A DNA stretch of 64,000 nt. Origin: Rhizobiales bacterium Y(2018) (GTDB lineage: Bacteria; Pseudomonadota; Alphaproteobacteria; Rhizobiales; Aestuariivirgaceae). Location of the stretch: NCBI GenBank assembly GCA_005502925.1, contig SCPD01000001.1, positions 124,001-188,000 of the forward strand. The letters are read 5' to 3'. The notes below the pieces were generated by a model. It searched no databases. It worked only from the letters and a program-made list of their open reading frames with translations, and was not told where the DNA came from. Within the stretch, counting starts at the first letter, position 1; every line of letters begins with the position of its first letter. The position numbers were made by a program, and so were the translations under genes. Below, piece after piece: positions 46,294 to 54,747 of the stretch.

Positions 46294-48453
46294 ATGAATT
46301 TTGGCGCAGTACTGGCGCGTTTCGGGCGCAAGGGAACCATCGAATTCTGGATGGCGGTCATGGCGGGCGCGGCATTGCTCGCCACAGTCGGCGTTGTGTT
46401 CTATTCGCTCAATCATCTCGCCAATGAAGTCGACCGCACCGATGAGGCGCTGACGCGCCAGACCGCGCAGGCGGCGGTCAAATCCTTCGTCCGGAAGCTG
46501 CATGATAGTCACCAGGACTATGCGCGCTGGGACGATGCGGTGACCGGCCTCTACAATGTTCCCAATTCCGACTTCGTGCGCAGCGGCTACACCGACTCGA
46601 CCGAGACGGGAATCATCTTCGATACGGCCGTCCTGATCGACGAAAAAGGCAAAGACCTCTTCGCGCTGCGCGGCGGCGGCGCGCTCGAAACCTCGTCAGC
46701 CGCCTTCTTCGGACCGGCGCTCGCGCAAATTCTCAAGCAGAGCGACGGCCCGCCCGGCACATATGCCGTGGCCAGCGGCTTCTTCAAGACCCCGGAAGGC
46801 ATCGCCGCCGCGGTCGCCGGGCCGGTGGTGCCGTTTTCCGAAGGCATGCCCCTGCCCGCCGGACAGAAGCGGATGCTGGTCATCGCCAAGCATCTGACAG
46901 AAACGATGGTGAAGAGCCTCGGCGAGGAGTTCGTCATCGCCGATCTCGCGCTGGCGGCGCCCGATTCTGCGGCCCCCGAAAGCGTGACGCTCGCCGATCC
47001 CGCCGGCATTCCGATCGGCAAGCTCGTCTGGTCGACCAGGGCGCGCGGCTCCGAGGCGCTCGCCATGATCAGCCCCGCGGTGACCACGATCCTCATCCTG
47101 CTGTCGCTCATCATGATGGGCGTGGTGATCACCGCCTGGACCAATCTGCGCGCCACCATGCGCAGCCGGCAGGAAGCCGAGCATGCCGCCAAGCATGATT
47201 TCCTCACCGGCCTGCCCAACCGTGCCTCGCTACTCGCCACCCCGCTCGGCGACGAGAAGAGCCTGCGCATGCAGCCCGATGTGTGCGTCGTCTTCCTCGA
47301 TCTCGACGGCTTCAAGGACGTCAACGACACACATGGCCATTTCGCCGGCGACCGCGCCCTGCTCGGCTGTTCGGCAGGCTTCAGCCATATCGCCCAAGGC
47401 AATGGGCTGCTCGCCCGCGTGGGCGGCGACGAATTCGCTTTCCTCACCACCGGTCCGGACGCCCAGCAAACCGGCCGCAAGGTGGCCGAGCAGTTCATCG
47501 AGTTCCTGAGGGAACCGCTCAAGACGCCCAAGGGCGACCTGCGCCTCGGCACCAGCGTCGGCATCGCGGCGGGCTGCTCCAAGGACACGACCATCCACGA
47601 ATTGCTGCGCCGCTCCGATATCGCCATGTACGAGGCGAAAAAGCTCGGCGGCAACCGCATCGCCTATTACGACGCCAATATCGACGCCAAGATGCAGGAG
47701 CGCGCCAGCCTCACCCATCATCTGCGCGAGGCGCTGGCCGCCGAGGAGATCAGCGTCGCCTATCAGCTCATCGTCGATTCTGCGACGCATGAGCCGAGAG
47801 GCGTCGAGGCGCTGGCGCGCTGGACCATGTTCGACGGGCGCGTGATCCGCCCCGACATCTTCATTTCGCTCGCCGAGGAAGGCGGCCTCATCGAGACGCT
47901 CGGCGCCTATGTGCTGCGCCGCGCCTGTCTCGATGCGCTGGCCTGGCCCAGTTTCATCCTGTCGGTGAACGTCTCGCCGGTGCAGTTCAAGAATCCGCGC
48001 TTCGACGAAATGGTCGGGCAGGCGCTCGCCGATACCGGCTTCCCGGCGAGCCAGCTCGAGCTCGAGATCACCGAGCGCCATCTGATGGTCGAGCCCGATA
48101 TCGCGCTTGCCGCCATGTGGCGGCTCAAGGAACGCGGCGTCACCATCGCGCTCGACGATTTCGGCACCGGCTATTCGAGCATCGGCTATTTGCGCACCTT
48201 CCCCTTCGACCGGCTGAAGCTCGACCGCTCGATCTGCGCCGACATCACCACCAGCGCCAATGTGCAGCAGCTCGTTCAGGGCACCATCGCGATCGCCCGC
48301 TCGATGGGCCTCAAGGTTACGGCGGAAGGCATCGAGGACGAGTTCCAGGCCAAGTTCCTGCGCCTCGCCGGCTGCGAATTCCTACAGGGCTTCTTTTTCA
48401 ACCGGCCGATGCCCGCCGGCGATATCAAGCCGAGGATGCTCGAAACCGTCTGA
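46294..48453 (+). CDS. CHASE4-GGDEF-EAL cyclic-di-GMP protein
   Basis: 719-residue membrane sensor enzyme. A first membrane segment (about 18-40, FWMAVMAGAALLATVGVVF) and a second (about 257-280) flank a periplasmic CHASE4-like domain (HQDYARWDDAVTGLY). The GGDEF domain has an intact VGGDEF active site, but the RxxD inhibitory site is replaced (QGNG). The EAL domain has EALARW, NVSPVQF, ELEITER and DDFGTGYSSIGYL, so the phosphodiesterase residues look complete. It could make, break or do both with c-di-GMP. The ATG at 46294 has AAGG upstream; 46276 is an alternative. Confidence 0.92.
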   Translation: MNFGAVLARFGRKGTIEFWMAVMAGAALLATVGVVFYSLNHLANEVDRTDEALTRQTAQAAVKSFVRKLHDSHQDYARWDDAVTGLYNVPNSDFVRSGYTDSTETGIIFDTAVLIDEKGKDLFALRGGGALETSSAAFFGPALAQILKQSDGPPGTYAVASGFFKTPEGIAAAVAGPVVPFSEGMPLPAGQKRMLVIAKHLTETMVKSLGEEFVIADLALAAPDSAAPESVTLADPAGIPIGKLVWSTRARGSEALAMISPAVTTILILLSLIMMGVVITAWTNLRATMRSRQEAEHAAKHDFLTGLPNRASLLATPLGDEKSLRMQPDVCVVFLDLDGFKDVNDTHGHFAGDRALLGCSAGFSHIAQGNGLLARVGGDEFAFLTTGPDAQQTGRKVAEQFIEFLREPLKTPKGDLRLGTSVGIAAGCSKDTTIHELLRRSDIAMYEAKKLGGNRIAYYDANIDAKMQERASLTHHLREALAAEEISVAYQLIVDSATHEPRGVEALARWTMFDGRVIRPDIFISLAEEGGLIETLGAYVLRRACLDALAWPSFILSVNVSPVQFKNPRFDEMVGQALADTGFPASQLELEITERHLMVEPDIALAAMWRLKERGVTIALDDFGTGYSSIGYLRTFPFDRLKLDRSICADITTSANVQQLVQGTIAIARSMGLKVTAEGIEDEFQAKFLRLAGCEFLQGFFFNRPMPAGDIKPRMLETV

Positions 48454-48456
48454 TCA

Positions 48457-48642
48457 TCACAGCCGCCAGTCCAGCGCGGCACGCCGATGTGCCCAATAGC
48501 CGGCGAAGCGCCCGCCTTGGCTGATCAGCCACTCGCGCGGGCCCTGCTCGACGATCCGGCCATTCTCGACGAACAAGATATTGTCATCCTCCGCTGCGGC
48601 GGCGAAAGCCGTTTCAGCCTTCCGTATCAGTCGCGCGCCGTT
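48457..48642 (-). pseudogene. C-terminal remnant of an ABC exporter
   Basis: Reading the minus strand in the frame that follows the hydrolase stop (TAG at 48643-48645), 61 residues run to a TGA at 48457-48459. They include DDNILFVENGRIVEQG, then SQGGRFAGYWAHRRAAL, the hallmark end of an ABC exporter ATPase after its H-loop. There is no start, membrane domain, Walker A or signature. It is thus a decayed tail of a larger transporter gene, probably cut when the region to its right was rearranged. Confidence 0.75.
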
Positions 48643-49347
48643 CTAAATCACCGCCAGAAGTGTATCGGCGAGCAGCCGTGGATTTTCGATCATCACATCA
48701 TGGCAGGCTGGGATTTCTTTATAGACCCAGCCGCCTCCCGACCTGATCCGCTCCACTGAGCGGTCGAGAAGCCGCGACCTTGGTGCCATGCAGCGGATAT
48801 AGGTCTTGCGCAGCGGCGTTTGGCGGTCCGGCATGGCGACGGGATCGAAATAGGTGCGCGGTGGATGCGGCCGCAAACGCGCCCCGACCCAGTCGGCCGC
48901 ATCTCCCGTCAGACCAAAGCTCGCCGGCAATTCCGGCGGTATCATCCAGTCGGGATCGGCGGCGAGCCGCGCGCCCCACTCCGCCTCGACCACAGGGGCA
49001 TGATCGATGACCCTTTCGCCGTTCTTCGGGACGAACGCATCGAGCAATATGAGATGCGAGATTTCCGTGCCTAGATGCCGGGCCGCAGCAGCAGCGGGAA
49101 AGCCGCCATAGCTGTGACCCACCAAAATCGCATCACCGAGTCCTTGATCGACGACAGCGCGGATGATGGCATCGACATGCGAGGAAAGACCGGCGCGGCA
49201 CTCATCTTCTGCGAGACCCGGAAGCGTCGGCGCATAAACTGCATGCCCCTCACCTTCGAGAAACGGGCGCAGCAGATCCCAGCACCAGCCGCCGTGCCAG
49301 GCGCCATGCACCAGAATGATGTTTCGTCTCGTCAATCGCTTCCCCAT
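48643..49347 (-). CDS. Alpha/beta hydrolase (esterase/hydroxynitrile-lyase-like)
   Basis: 234-residue hydrolase of the salicylate-esterase/EstC-like type. It has the opening IILVHGAWHGGWCWD, the nucleophile elbow VGHSYGG with S79, ILLDAFVP and a C-terminal EIPACHDVMIENP with the catalytic histidine. No signal peptide. The ATG at 49347 is divergent from the peptide-ABC operon, with 65 bases between starts that contain a perfect palindrome, so both may share one regulator. It ends directly against the ABC exporter remnant. Confidence 0.88.
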   Translation of the reverse strand: MGKRLTRRNIILVHGAWHGGWCWDLLRPFLEGEGHAVYAPTLPGLAEDECRAGLSSHVDAIIRAVVDQGLGDAILVGHSYGGFPAAAAARHLGTEISHLILLDAFVPKNGERVIDHAPVVEAEWGARLAADPDWMIPPELPASFGLTGDAADWVGARLRPHPPRTYFDPVAMPDRQTPLRKTYIRCMAPRSRLLDRSVERIRSGGGWVYKEIPACHDVMIENPRLLADTLLAVI

Positions 49348-49352
49348 TTAAC

Positions 49353-49381
49353 TTGACTATTATGTATATACATAATATCCA
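49353..49381 (+). promoter_or_regulatory. Probable promoter and HutC-type operator of the ABC operon
   Basis: A perfect 20-bp palindrome with arms TATTATGTAT and ATACATAATA lies at 49358-49377. Its core TGTATATACA is the kind of site bound by HutC-subfamily GntR regulators. A TTGACT at 49353-49358 and TATCCA at 49376-49381, 17 bases apart, could be the -35 and -10 boxes, so the palindrome fills the spacer as a repressor site would. A GntR regulator with a UTRA-like domain is encoded at the end of the same operon (52813-53631). Confidence 0.65.
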
Positions 49382-49412
49382 GCGCTGCCACAACAACAAC
49401 TGGGAGGTGACC

Positions 49413-50918
49413 ATGCGCGGTAAGAGCATATTGATGCCGATCGCCTTTTTACTGTCTTTCATGAGCGGCGGGGCCAAGGCCCAGGCCGATGAGCAATTGA
49501 CCATCGTCCATTTCAGCCCGCCGACATCTGGATGGGCGATCGAGTCGGTCGACGCCTATGCGATGATGCGCTTCGGCTGCCTGGAAGGCCTGACGGCTTT
49601 CGACAAGGAGCAGAAGCTCATTCCCTGGCTGGCCGAGTCATGGGAGCAGGTCGACGACAAGAAATGGCGCTTCAAGCTGCGCCAGGGCGTCGTCTTCCAG
49701 GACGGCTCGCCCTTCAATGCCGATGCTGTGGTCACTGCCTTCAATCATGTGCTCGCCGCCAAGGTTCCGGCGCGCAGCCTCAACCGCACCGTGGTAAGCA
49801 CCGTCGGCAAGATCGACGACCGGACAGTCGAGATCGTCACCCAGGCCAACAACCCGCTATTGCCGCTCTATCTGACGACGCCCAGCGCCGGCGTCCTGTC
49901 GCCCAAGGCTTACACCGGCGAATTGACCAATCCGTTCGGAACCTGCACCGGTCCCTTCACCTTCGCCGGCGAGACGGCCAAGCAGAAGCTGAATGTCGTG
50001 CGCAACGACGCCTATTGGGGCGACAAGGCCAAGATCGCCGGCGCCCAGATCCGCTTCATCGTCGATCCGGCTACCCGCGCCACCCAGGTGCGCAGCGGCG
50101 AGGCGGATCTGGTCATGGAGCTGCCGGTGGCGGTCGCCGGCCGCTTGCGCTCGGCCAGCAATGTCGAGCTCGTGGTCGCGCCGATATCGCGCGTGCAGTC
50201 CATGATCTTCAACACCAAGAAAGCGCCTTTCGACAATGCGCTGGTGCGGCGCGCCGTGCAGCGCGCGGTCGACGTCAATCTCGTCGCCAAGGGCCTCTAT
50301 GAAGGCCTGGCGGATCCCGCCACGGGTCCGTTCGCGCCCGGCCAGCCGTGGCGGGCGGAGGATCGGACGCCGGTGGCGTTCGATCTCGACGGCGCCAAGG
50401 CGCTCCTCAAGGAGGCGGGCATCGATCCGGCGAGCATCACGATCGATCTGGCGGTCGCCAACGACTTTCCGGAATTCGTCGATATGGCCGTCGTCGTGCA
50501 GCAGAGCCTGAAGGCGCTCGGCTTCAACGCCGAGATCCGGGGCACTAACTATGCCGGGCTCGAAGCCGATCTGCTCGGTGGCAAGTTCGACATGACCGTC
50601 ATGTCGCGCAATATCCTGACCGACGTGCGCGACCCGATCGCCTTTCTCAAATCCGATCTCGCCTGCGGCGGCTCGTTCAATGTCGGCCAGGTCTGCATCC
50701 CTGAGCTCGACGCGTTGATCAAATCGGCCGAGGTGGCGGTCGCCGAAAGCGAGCGTTACGCGATCTATCAGAAGATCGACCGTTACCTGCAAGACGAGGC
50801 GATCCAGCTCTTCCTCGTCTATGTCAAACAGATCGACGCGCGAAACAAGAAGCTGTCGGGCTATGCGGTCGACCCGGTCGGGTTCAAGCTGCTGACGCCG
50901 GCAATCACGCTAAACTAG
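49413..50918 (+). CDS. Peptide/nickel-type ABC transporter substrate-binding protein
   Basis: 501-residue periplasmic binding protein of the SBP_bac_5 (DppA/OppA/NikA) family. The signal peptide is MRGKSILMPIAFLLSFMSGGAKAQA. Family landmarks are LEGLTAFDKEQKLIPWLAESWEQVDDKKWRF, FKLRQGVVFQDGSPFNADAVV and VRRAVQRAVD. The ATG at 49413 follows GGGAGGTGA; upstream in-frame codons lie in the operator. It leads an operon with two permeases and a GntR regulator. Solutes of this family include peptides, glutathione, opines and metal chelates. Confidence 0.93.
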   Translation: MRGKSILMPIAFLLSFMSGGAKAQADEQLTIVHFSPPTSGWAIESVDAYAMMRFGCLEGLTAFDKEQKLIPWLAESWEQVDDKKWRFKLRQGVVFQDGSPFNADAVVTAFNHVLAAKVPARSLNRTVVSTVGKIDDRTVEIVTQANNPLLPLYLTTPSAGVLSPKAYTGELTNPFGTCTGPFTFAGETAKQKLNVVRNDAYWGDKAKIAGAQIRFIVDPATRATQVRSGEADLVMELPVAVAGRLRSASNVELVVAPISRVQSMIFNTKKAPFDNALVRRAVQRAVDVNLVAKGLYEGLADPATGPFAPGQPWRAEDRTPVAFDLDGAKALLKEAGIDPASITIDLAVANDFPEFVDMAVVVQQSLKALGFNAEIRGTNYAGLEADLLGGKFDMTVMSRNILTDVRDPIAFLKSDLACGGSFNVGQVCIPELDALIKSAEVAVAESERYAIYQKIDRYLQDEAIQLFLVYVKQIDARNKKLSGYAVDPVGFKLLTPAITLN

Positions 50919-50972
50919 CGATAAGTAGCCGGGCGGTGCGAATCGCCGCCCGGCCAACTGACGGTGGCTTCC

Positions 50973-51917
50973 ATGACCGCATTCATCGCCAAGCGCCTGC
51001 TCACGCTGTTCGCCACGCTCGCCGTGGTCTCGATGCTGGCCTTCATGATCCCCTATCTGAGCGGCGATCCGGTCCGCAACATATTGCGGGCGCGCTCGCC
51101 CGACCCGGTGCTCGATCCCGCGGCCATCGCCGCCCTGACAGAGCAGCTCGGCCTCGACCGGCCGATCTATCAGCAATATTGGGAGTGGCTGGCGCTGGCG
51201 TTGCGCGGCGATTTCGGCCTGTCCTTCACGGCGCGCACGCCGGTCGACGAGATGTTCCTCAGCGGCCTCGGCGTGTCGCTCTCGCTATCGCTCGGCGCCA
51301 TGCTGGTGGCGCTTCTGATCGGCCTGCCGATGGGCATAGTGGCGGCGACCCGCCCGACGGGTGTCATCGACAATGTCACGACCTTCATCACCCAGACACT
51401 GGTGGCGCTCCCCGAATATTGGGTCGGCCCCCTTCTCGTCCTCGTATTCACCATCCATCTGGGCTGGCTGCCGTCGGCGGGCTGGGACGACTGGTCGTCG
51501 ATGATCCTGCCGACACTGGTTCTGGCGATGCGGCCGACCGCCTATTTCGCGCAAGTCGCACGCGCCGCCATGTTTGAGGTGCTGCGCTCGCCGCATATGG
51601 TGGCGGCACGGGCGCGGGGTTTGAGCGCCTGGCAGGCGATCGCGCGGCATGGGCTCAAAAACGCGATGCTGCCGATCATGACCCTGTTCTCGCTGTGGCT
51701 GACCGGCCTGCTCGGTGGCTCAGTCATCGTCGAAGTGATCTTCGCCGTGCCGGGCATGGGCTGGCTTCTCTTTGAGTCCGTTCTCAACAACGATGTTCCC
51801 TTGCTGCAAGGCGCGCTCGTCTGCATCGTCGCCTTGACCGTGGGTATCAACACGTTGAGCGATATCGTGACGGCCCTGCTCAATCCGGCCATCAAGATGC
51901 CGGGCAAAGGAGCCTGA
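50973..51917 (+). CDS. Peptide-type ABC transporter permease (DppB-like)
   Basis: 314-residue permease with six predicted membrane segments. It has the family features LGLDRPIYQQYWEWLALALRGDFGLS, LPSAGWDDWSSMILP, and the EAA loop MVAARARGLSAWQAIARHGLKNAMLP that docks on the ATPase. The ATG at 50973 is favoured over GTG at 50964. It lies 54 bases after the binding-protein gene. Confidence 0.93.
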   Translation: MTAFIAKRLLTLFATLAVVSMLAFMIPYLSGDPVRNILRARSPDPVLDPAAIAALTEQLGLDRPIYQQYWEWLALALRGDFGLSFTARTPVDEMFLSGLGVSLSLSLGAMLVALLIGLPMGIVAATRPTGVIDNVTTFITQTLVALPEYWVGPLLVLVFTIHLGWLPSAGWDDWSSMILPTLVLAMRPTAYFAQVARAAMFEVLRSPHMVAARARGLSAWQAIARHGLKNAMLPIMTLFSLWLTGLLGGSVIVEVIFAVPGMGWLLFESVLNNDVPLLQGALVCIVALTVGINTLSDIVTALLNPAIKMPGKGA

Positions 51918-51923
51918 TCCCTG

Positions 51924-52802
51924 ATGACCGCGACCGATATCTCCATCTTGCCCGACGCGCCCATCTCCCGGCACCGAAGCCTCCTCATGCGTTATACCGG
52001 TCTCAACTGGATGATCCGGTACGGCCTGACGGCACTCTTTCTTCTCCTGGCGCTCCTGATCGCCACGCCGTGGATCGCGCCCTATGATCCCGACGCGCAG
52101 GATCTCTTGAACAAGCTGCAATATCCAAATGCCGCCCATTGGCTGGGCACCGATCAATATGGGCGCGACGTGCTGAGCCGAGTCCTGCATGGCGGCCTTT
52201 TCTCGGTTTCGATCGCCGGGATCACTCTGGTGCTGTGCACCGCGATCGGAACGGCGGTCGGCGCCATCAGCGCCCGGCAAGGCGGTCTCATCGACGAGAC
52301 ACTGATGCGGCTCGTCGATCTCAAGATTTCGTTTCCGGATATCGTCGTTGCGATGTTCCTCATCGCGGCTTTGGGCAGCGGCCAGGGCACCCTGATCATC
52401 GCGCTCACCGCCATCGGCTGGACGCCTTTCGCACGCATGATGCGCAATCTGACCCTCGAGGTCGGCACCAAGGAATATATCGAGGCCGCCGAGGCACTCG
52501 GCTGCTCGCAGCGCTTCATCATCCTTCGCCACATTCTTCCCAATGCCATCGGCCCGATCGCTGCCATGGCCTTCCTGCGCTTCGGCCATATGCTGATCGC
52601 CATCGGCGGCCTGTCCTTCATTGGGCTCGGCGTGCAGCCGCCCGCCTCGGACTGGGGCGCAATGCTGTCGGAAGCGCGCAACTATATGGACGCGATGCCC
52701 TGGCTCGCCATTGCACCCGGCCTCGCCATCTTCATCACGGCGCTGTGCGTCACTCTGGTCGGCAGAGGACTTCAGGCCGGCAGCAACGCGACCAACGCAT
52801 GA
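51924..52802 (+). CDS. Peptide-type ABC transporter permease (DppC-like)
   Basis: 292-residue permease that should pair with the preceding one. Landmarks are the YDPDAQDLLNKLQYPNAAHWLGTDQYGRDVLSR segment, typical of the DppC/OppC N-terminal domain, GWTPFARMMRNLTLEV, and the EAA loop YIEAAEALGCSQRFIILRHILPNAIGP. It starts six bases after the DppB-like gene. Unusually, no DppD/DppF ATPase genes follow; the next gene is the regulator. Confidence 0.93.
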   Translation: MTATDISILPDAPISRHRSLLMRYTGLNWMIRYGLTALFLLLALLIATPWIAPYDPDAQDLLNKLQYPNAAHWLGTDQYGRDVLSRVLHGGLFSVSIAGITLVLCTAIGTAVGAISARQGGLIDETLMRLVDLKISFPDIVVAMFLIAALGSGQGTLIIALTAIGWTPFARMMRNLTLEVGTKEYIEAAEALGCSQRFIILRHILPNAIGPIAAMAFLRFGHMLIAIGGLSFIGLGVQPPASDWGAMLSEARNYMDAMPWLAIAPGLAIFITALCVTLVGRGLQAGSNATNA

Positions 52803-52812
52803 GCACCGGGAC

Positions 52813-53631
52813 ATGACCAAACCCAAGCCCAAACCCGCCAGCAAGAAAGCTTCACCACCGCCGCTGCTTTATCGGCGTATCCGCGACGACCTGGAGGCGC
52901 GGATACGCTCCGGCGACTGGCCGCCCGGCCATCGCCTGCCCTATGAATACGAATTGATGGACCAGTATGACTGTTCGCGCATGACCGTGAACAAGGTCAT
53001 GGCGGGGCTCGCCGCCGAAGGCCTGATCGAACGGCGCCGAAAAGCAGGATCATTCGTCTCCAGGCCACGAGGTGATTCAGCGCTCCTGCTGATTCCGGTC
53101 ATGCGCGAGGAAGTGGAGGCACGCGGCGCCACCTATGGCTATCGACTGCTCGAGCGCGCCGAGCTCGCCGTTCCCCCCACCGATTTCAAGGATGCGGGTT
53201 TTGGAGGTGCCGCACTGCTCCTGCGCGCGCTGCATTTGGCCGATGCGACGCCCTTCGCCTATGAAGAGAGGCTGATCAATCTCAAAGCCCTGCCCGAGGC
53301 GGCGCGCGGCAACTTCGAGAAAACCTCGCCAGGCACCTGGCTGATGGAGCGGGCGCCGTGGACGGAAGCCAGCCACAACATCAAGGCCGTCAATGCCGCC
53401 CGTGATGTCGCCAAGAGACTGGCGATCGCCGAGGGCACCGCCTGCCTGCGCGTCGAACGTTTCATCCGCCGCGCCAGCGACAACATCTCCATGGTCCGGC
53501 AATATTATCCGGGCGAGCTCTATCAGGTCGCCGCCACCTTCACCGCGCAGATCCGCGCCAGCGCGGCAAGCCGGTCCGCGTGGCGCCGGACTAGAGCGCT
53601 TTCCGCCAAAGTTGCTCGACTTTGGCGATAA
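52813..53631 (+). CDS. GntR-family regulator, HutC subfamily
   Basis: 272-residue regulator with an N-terminal winged helix (LLYRRIRDDLEARIRSGDWPPGHRLPYEYELMDQYDCSRMTVNKVM, about residues 18-75) and a UTRA-like ligand domain (about 90-255). It begins ten bases after the permease stop and probably represses the same operon through the palindrome at 49358. The last 20 or so residues (RASAASRSAWRRTRALSAKVARLWR region) are unlike a UTRA end: they and the stop codon come from a palindromic repeat element at 53595-53640. The C-terminus may thus be altered from the ancestral protein. Confidence 0.9.
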   Translation: MTKPKPKPASKKASPPPLLYRRIRDDLEARIRSGDWPPGHRLPYEYELMDQYDCSRMTVNKVMAGLAAEGLIERRRKAGSFVSRPRGDSALLLIPVMREEVEARGATYGYRLLERAELAVPPTDFKDAGFGGAALLLRALHLADATPFAYEERLINLKALPEAARGNFEKTSPGTWLMERAPWTEASHNIKAVNAARDVAKRLAIAEGTACLRVERFIRRASDNISMVRQYYPGELYQVAATFTAQIRASAASRSAWRRTRALSAKVARLWR

Positions 53632-53640
53632 GAAAGCGCT
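53595..53640 (+). repeat. Dispersed palindromic repeat, copy B, overlapping the gntR end
   Basis: A two-layer palindrome: outer arms AGCGCTTT (53595-53602) and AAAGCGCT (53633-53640), inner arms CGCCAAAGT (53604-53612) and ACTTTGGCG (53619-53627). The core matches copy A at 39008-39040. It supplies the last codons and the TAA stop (53629-53631) of the GntR gene. Confidence 0.75.
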
Positions 53641-53657
53641 CCAGATTATATGTTTAC

Positions 53658-53716
53658 GAGCCCTTTTACCCGCTTTGATCGAATCGGAAACGATTCGATC
53701 AAAGCGGGAAGGGCTC
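53658..53716. terminator. Very stable hairpin between convergent genes
   Basis: CGCTTTGATCGAATCG (53671-53686) pairs perfectly with 53691-53706 around a GAAA tetraloop; two more base pairs extend it, then after a small internal loop GAGCCC (53658-53663) pairs with GGGCTC (53711-53716). It lies between the converging gntR and amidase genes and could stop transcription from both sides. The core also looks like a second kind of dispersed repeat. Confidence 0.6.
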
Positions 53717-53722
53717 TGTGCG

Positions 53723-54631
53723 TCAGTTCACCAGGCTGCGGCGAACCGGGAGCGTGTGGACATTGCGCGGCGCCGGCGCATCGACGCGGCGCGGCGTGGC
53801 AAGCGCACCGAGTGAATCGAGATAGCTCGAATCGAAACGTTCGCGGTCATAGACCGGGAAGTCCACGGCGCGGTCGCGGAAGCTCTTGGCCATCTGGCCC
53901 AGGCCCCGGATGCCGCGCTCGCGCGAGCGGCGCACCAGCTCCATGTCGATCTCGATCGGGATGATCTGCTCGGTCGTGTCGCCCTTGAAGAGCTCACGGC
54001 CGGATGGATCGAAGACGCAGGAGCGGCCATTGCCGCCGGCGCCGAGACCGTTGATGTCGAAAATGTAGCACTGCATCATCGCCGAGGTCGCATGGCTGAT
54101 GGCGATGTCGACATCGCGGTCGATCGTATGCGTCATGACCGGGTGCAGGATGACATCGACGCCCATCGCGGCCAGCTGGCGCGACGTCTCCGGGAACCAG
54201 ATGTCGTAGCAATTGAGGATGCCGAACTTGCCGGCCCCTTCGACATCGAAGGTGAAGAACTCGGTGCCGGCCTGCACTCCCTGCTCGAGCGGCAGGAACG
54301 GGAACATCTTGCGGTAGCGGCCGATCACGTCGCCTTCCGGATTGATGACCGAGGTGGTGTTGAAGATGCCGCCATCGCGGCGCTCATACATGGAGCCGTT
54401 GACGATCCAGATGCGGTGATGGCGCGCCATGTCACGGAAGGCGTCCTCGGCGGCGCCCGGAAGCGGCTGGGCATGCTGCAGAAGCGGGCCGTAGCAGGCG
54501 AGCTCGGAGAACGTCACCATTTGCACCCAGGGAAACAGATGCATTGTCAGATCGACGCGCTGGCGCATGGCCTCGATGTTGGAGCCGTGGCCCAGATGCA
54601 TCTGGATGCCGGCAATGGCAAAGGGCTTCAT
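53723..54631 (-). CDS. Carbon-nitrogen hydrolase (nitrilase superfamily)
   Basis: 302-residue amidase/carbamoylase-type enzyme. The catalytic triad is complete: E43 (FSELACYGP), K108 (GRYRKMFPF) and C141 (ILNCYDIWFPE). The superfamily hydrolyses nitriles, amides, ureido acids or N-carbamoyl amino acids. It starts divergently from nothing (the upstream gap holds no gene) and converges on the gntR of the peptide-ABC operon, with the long hairpin between. A link to the imported substrate is possible but unproven. Confidence 0.92.
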   Translation of the reverse strand: MKPFAIAGIQMHLGHGSNIEAMRQRVDLTMHLFPWVQMVTFSELACYGPLLQHAQPLPGAAEDAFRDMARHHRIWIVNGSMYERRDGGIFNTTSVINPEGDVIGRYRKMFPFLPLEQGVQAGTEFFTFDVEGAGKFGILNCYDIWFPETSRQLAAMGVDVILHPVMTHTIDRDVDIAISHATSAMMQCYIFDINGLGAGGNGRSCVFDPSGRELFKGDTTEQIIPIEIDMELVRRSRERGIRGLGQMAKSFRDRAVDFPVYDRERFDSSYLDSLGALATPRRVDAPAPRNVHTLPVRRSLVN

Positions 54632-54747
54632 GATCGCTAAAACCTCGCTAAGTAATTATTACGCAACGTTATAGTTTTCCCTAGATCACGGCGCATGTTG
54701 TAGCTGGCCGCTCAACTTCAAAGCAAAGTTTTTGTGACTGAGGAATT

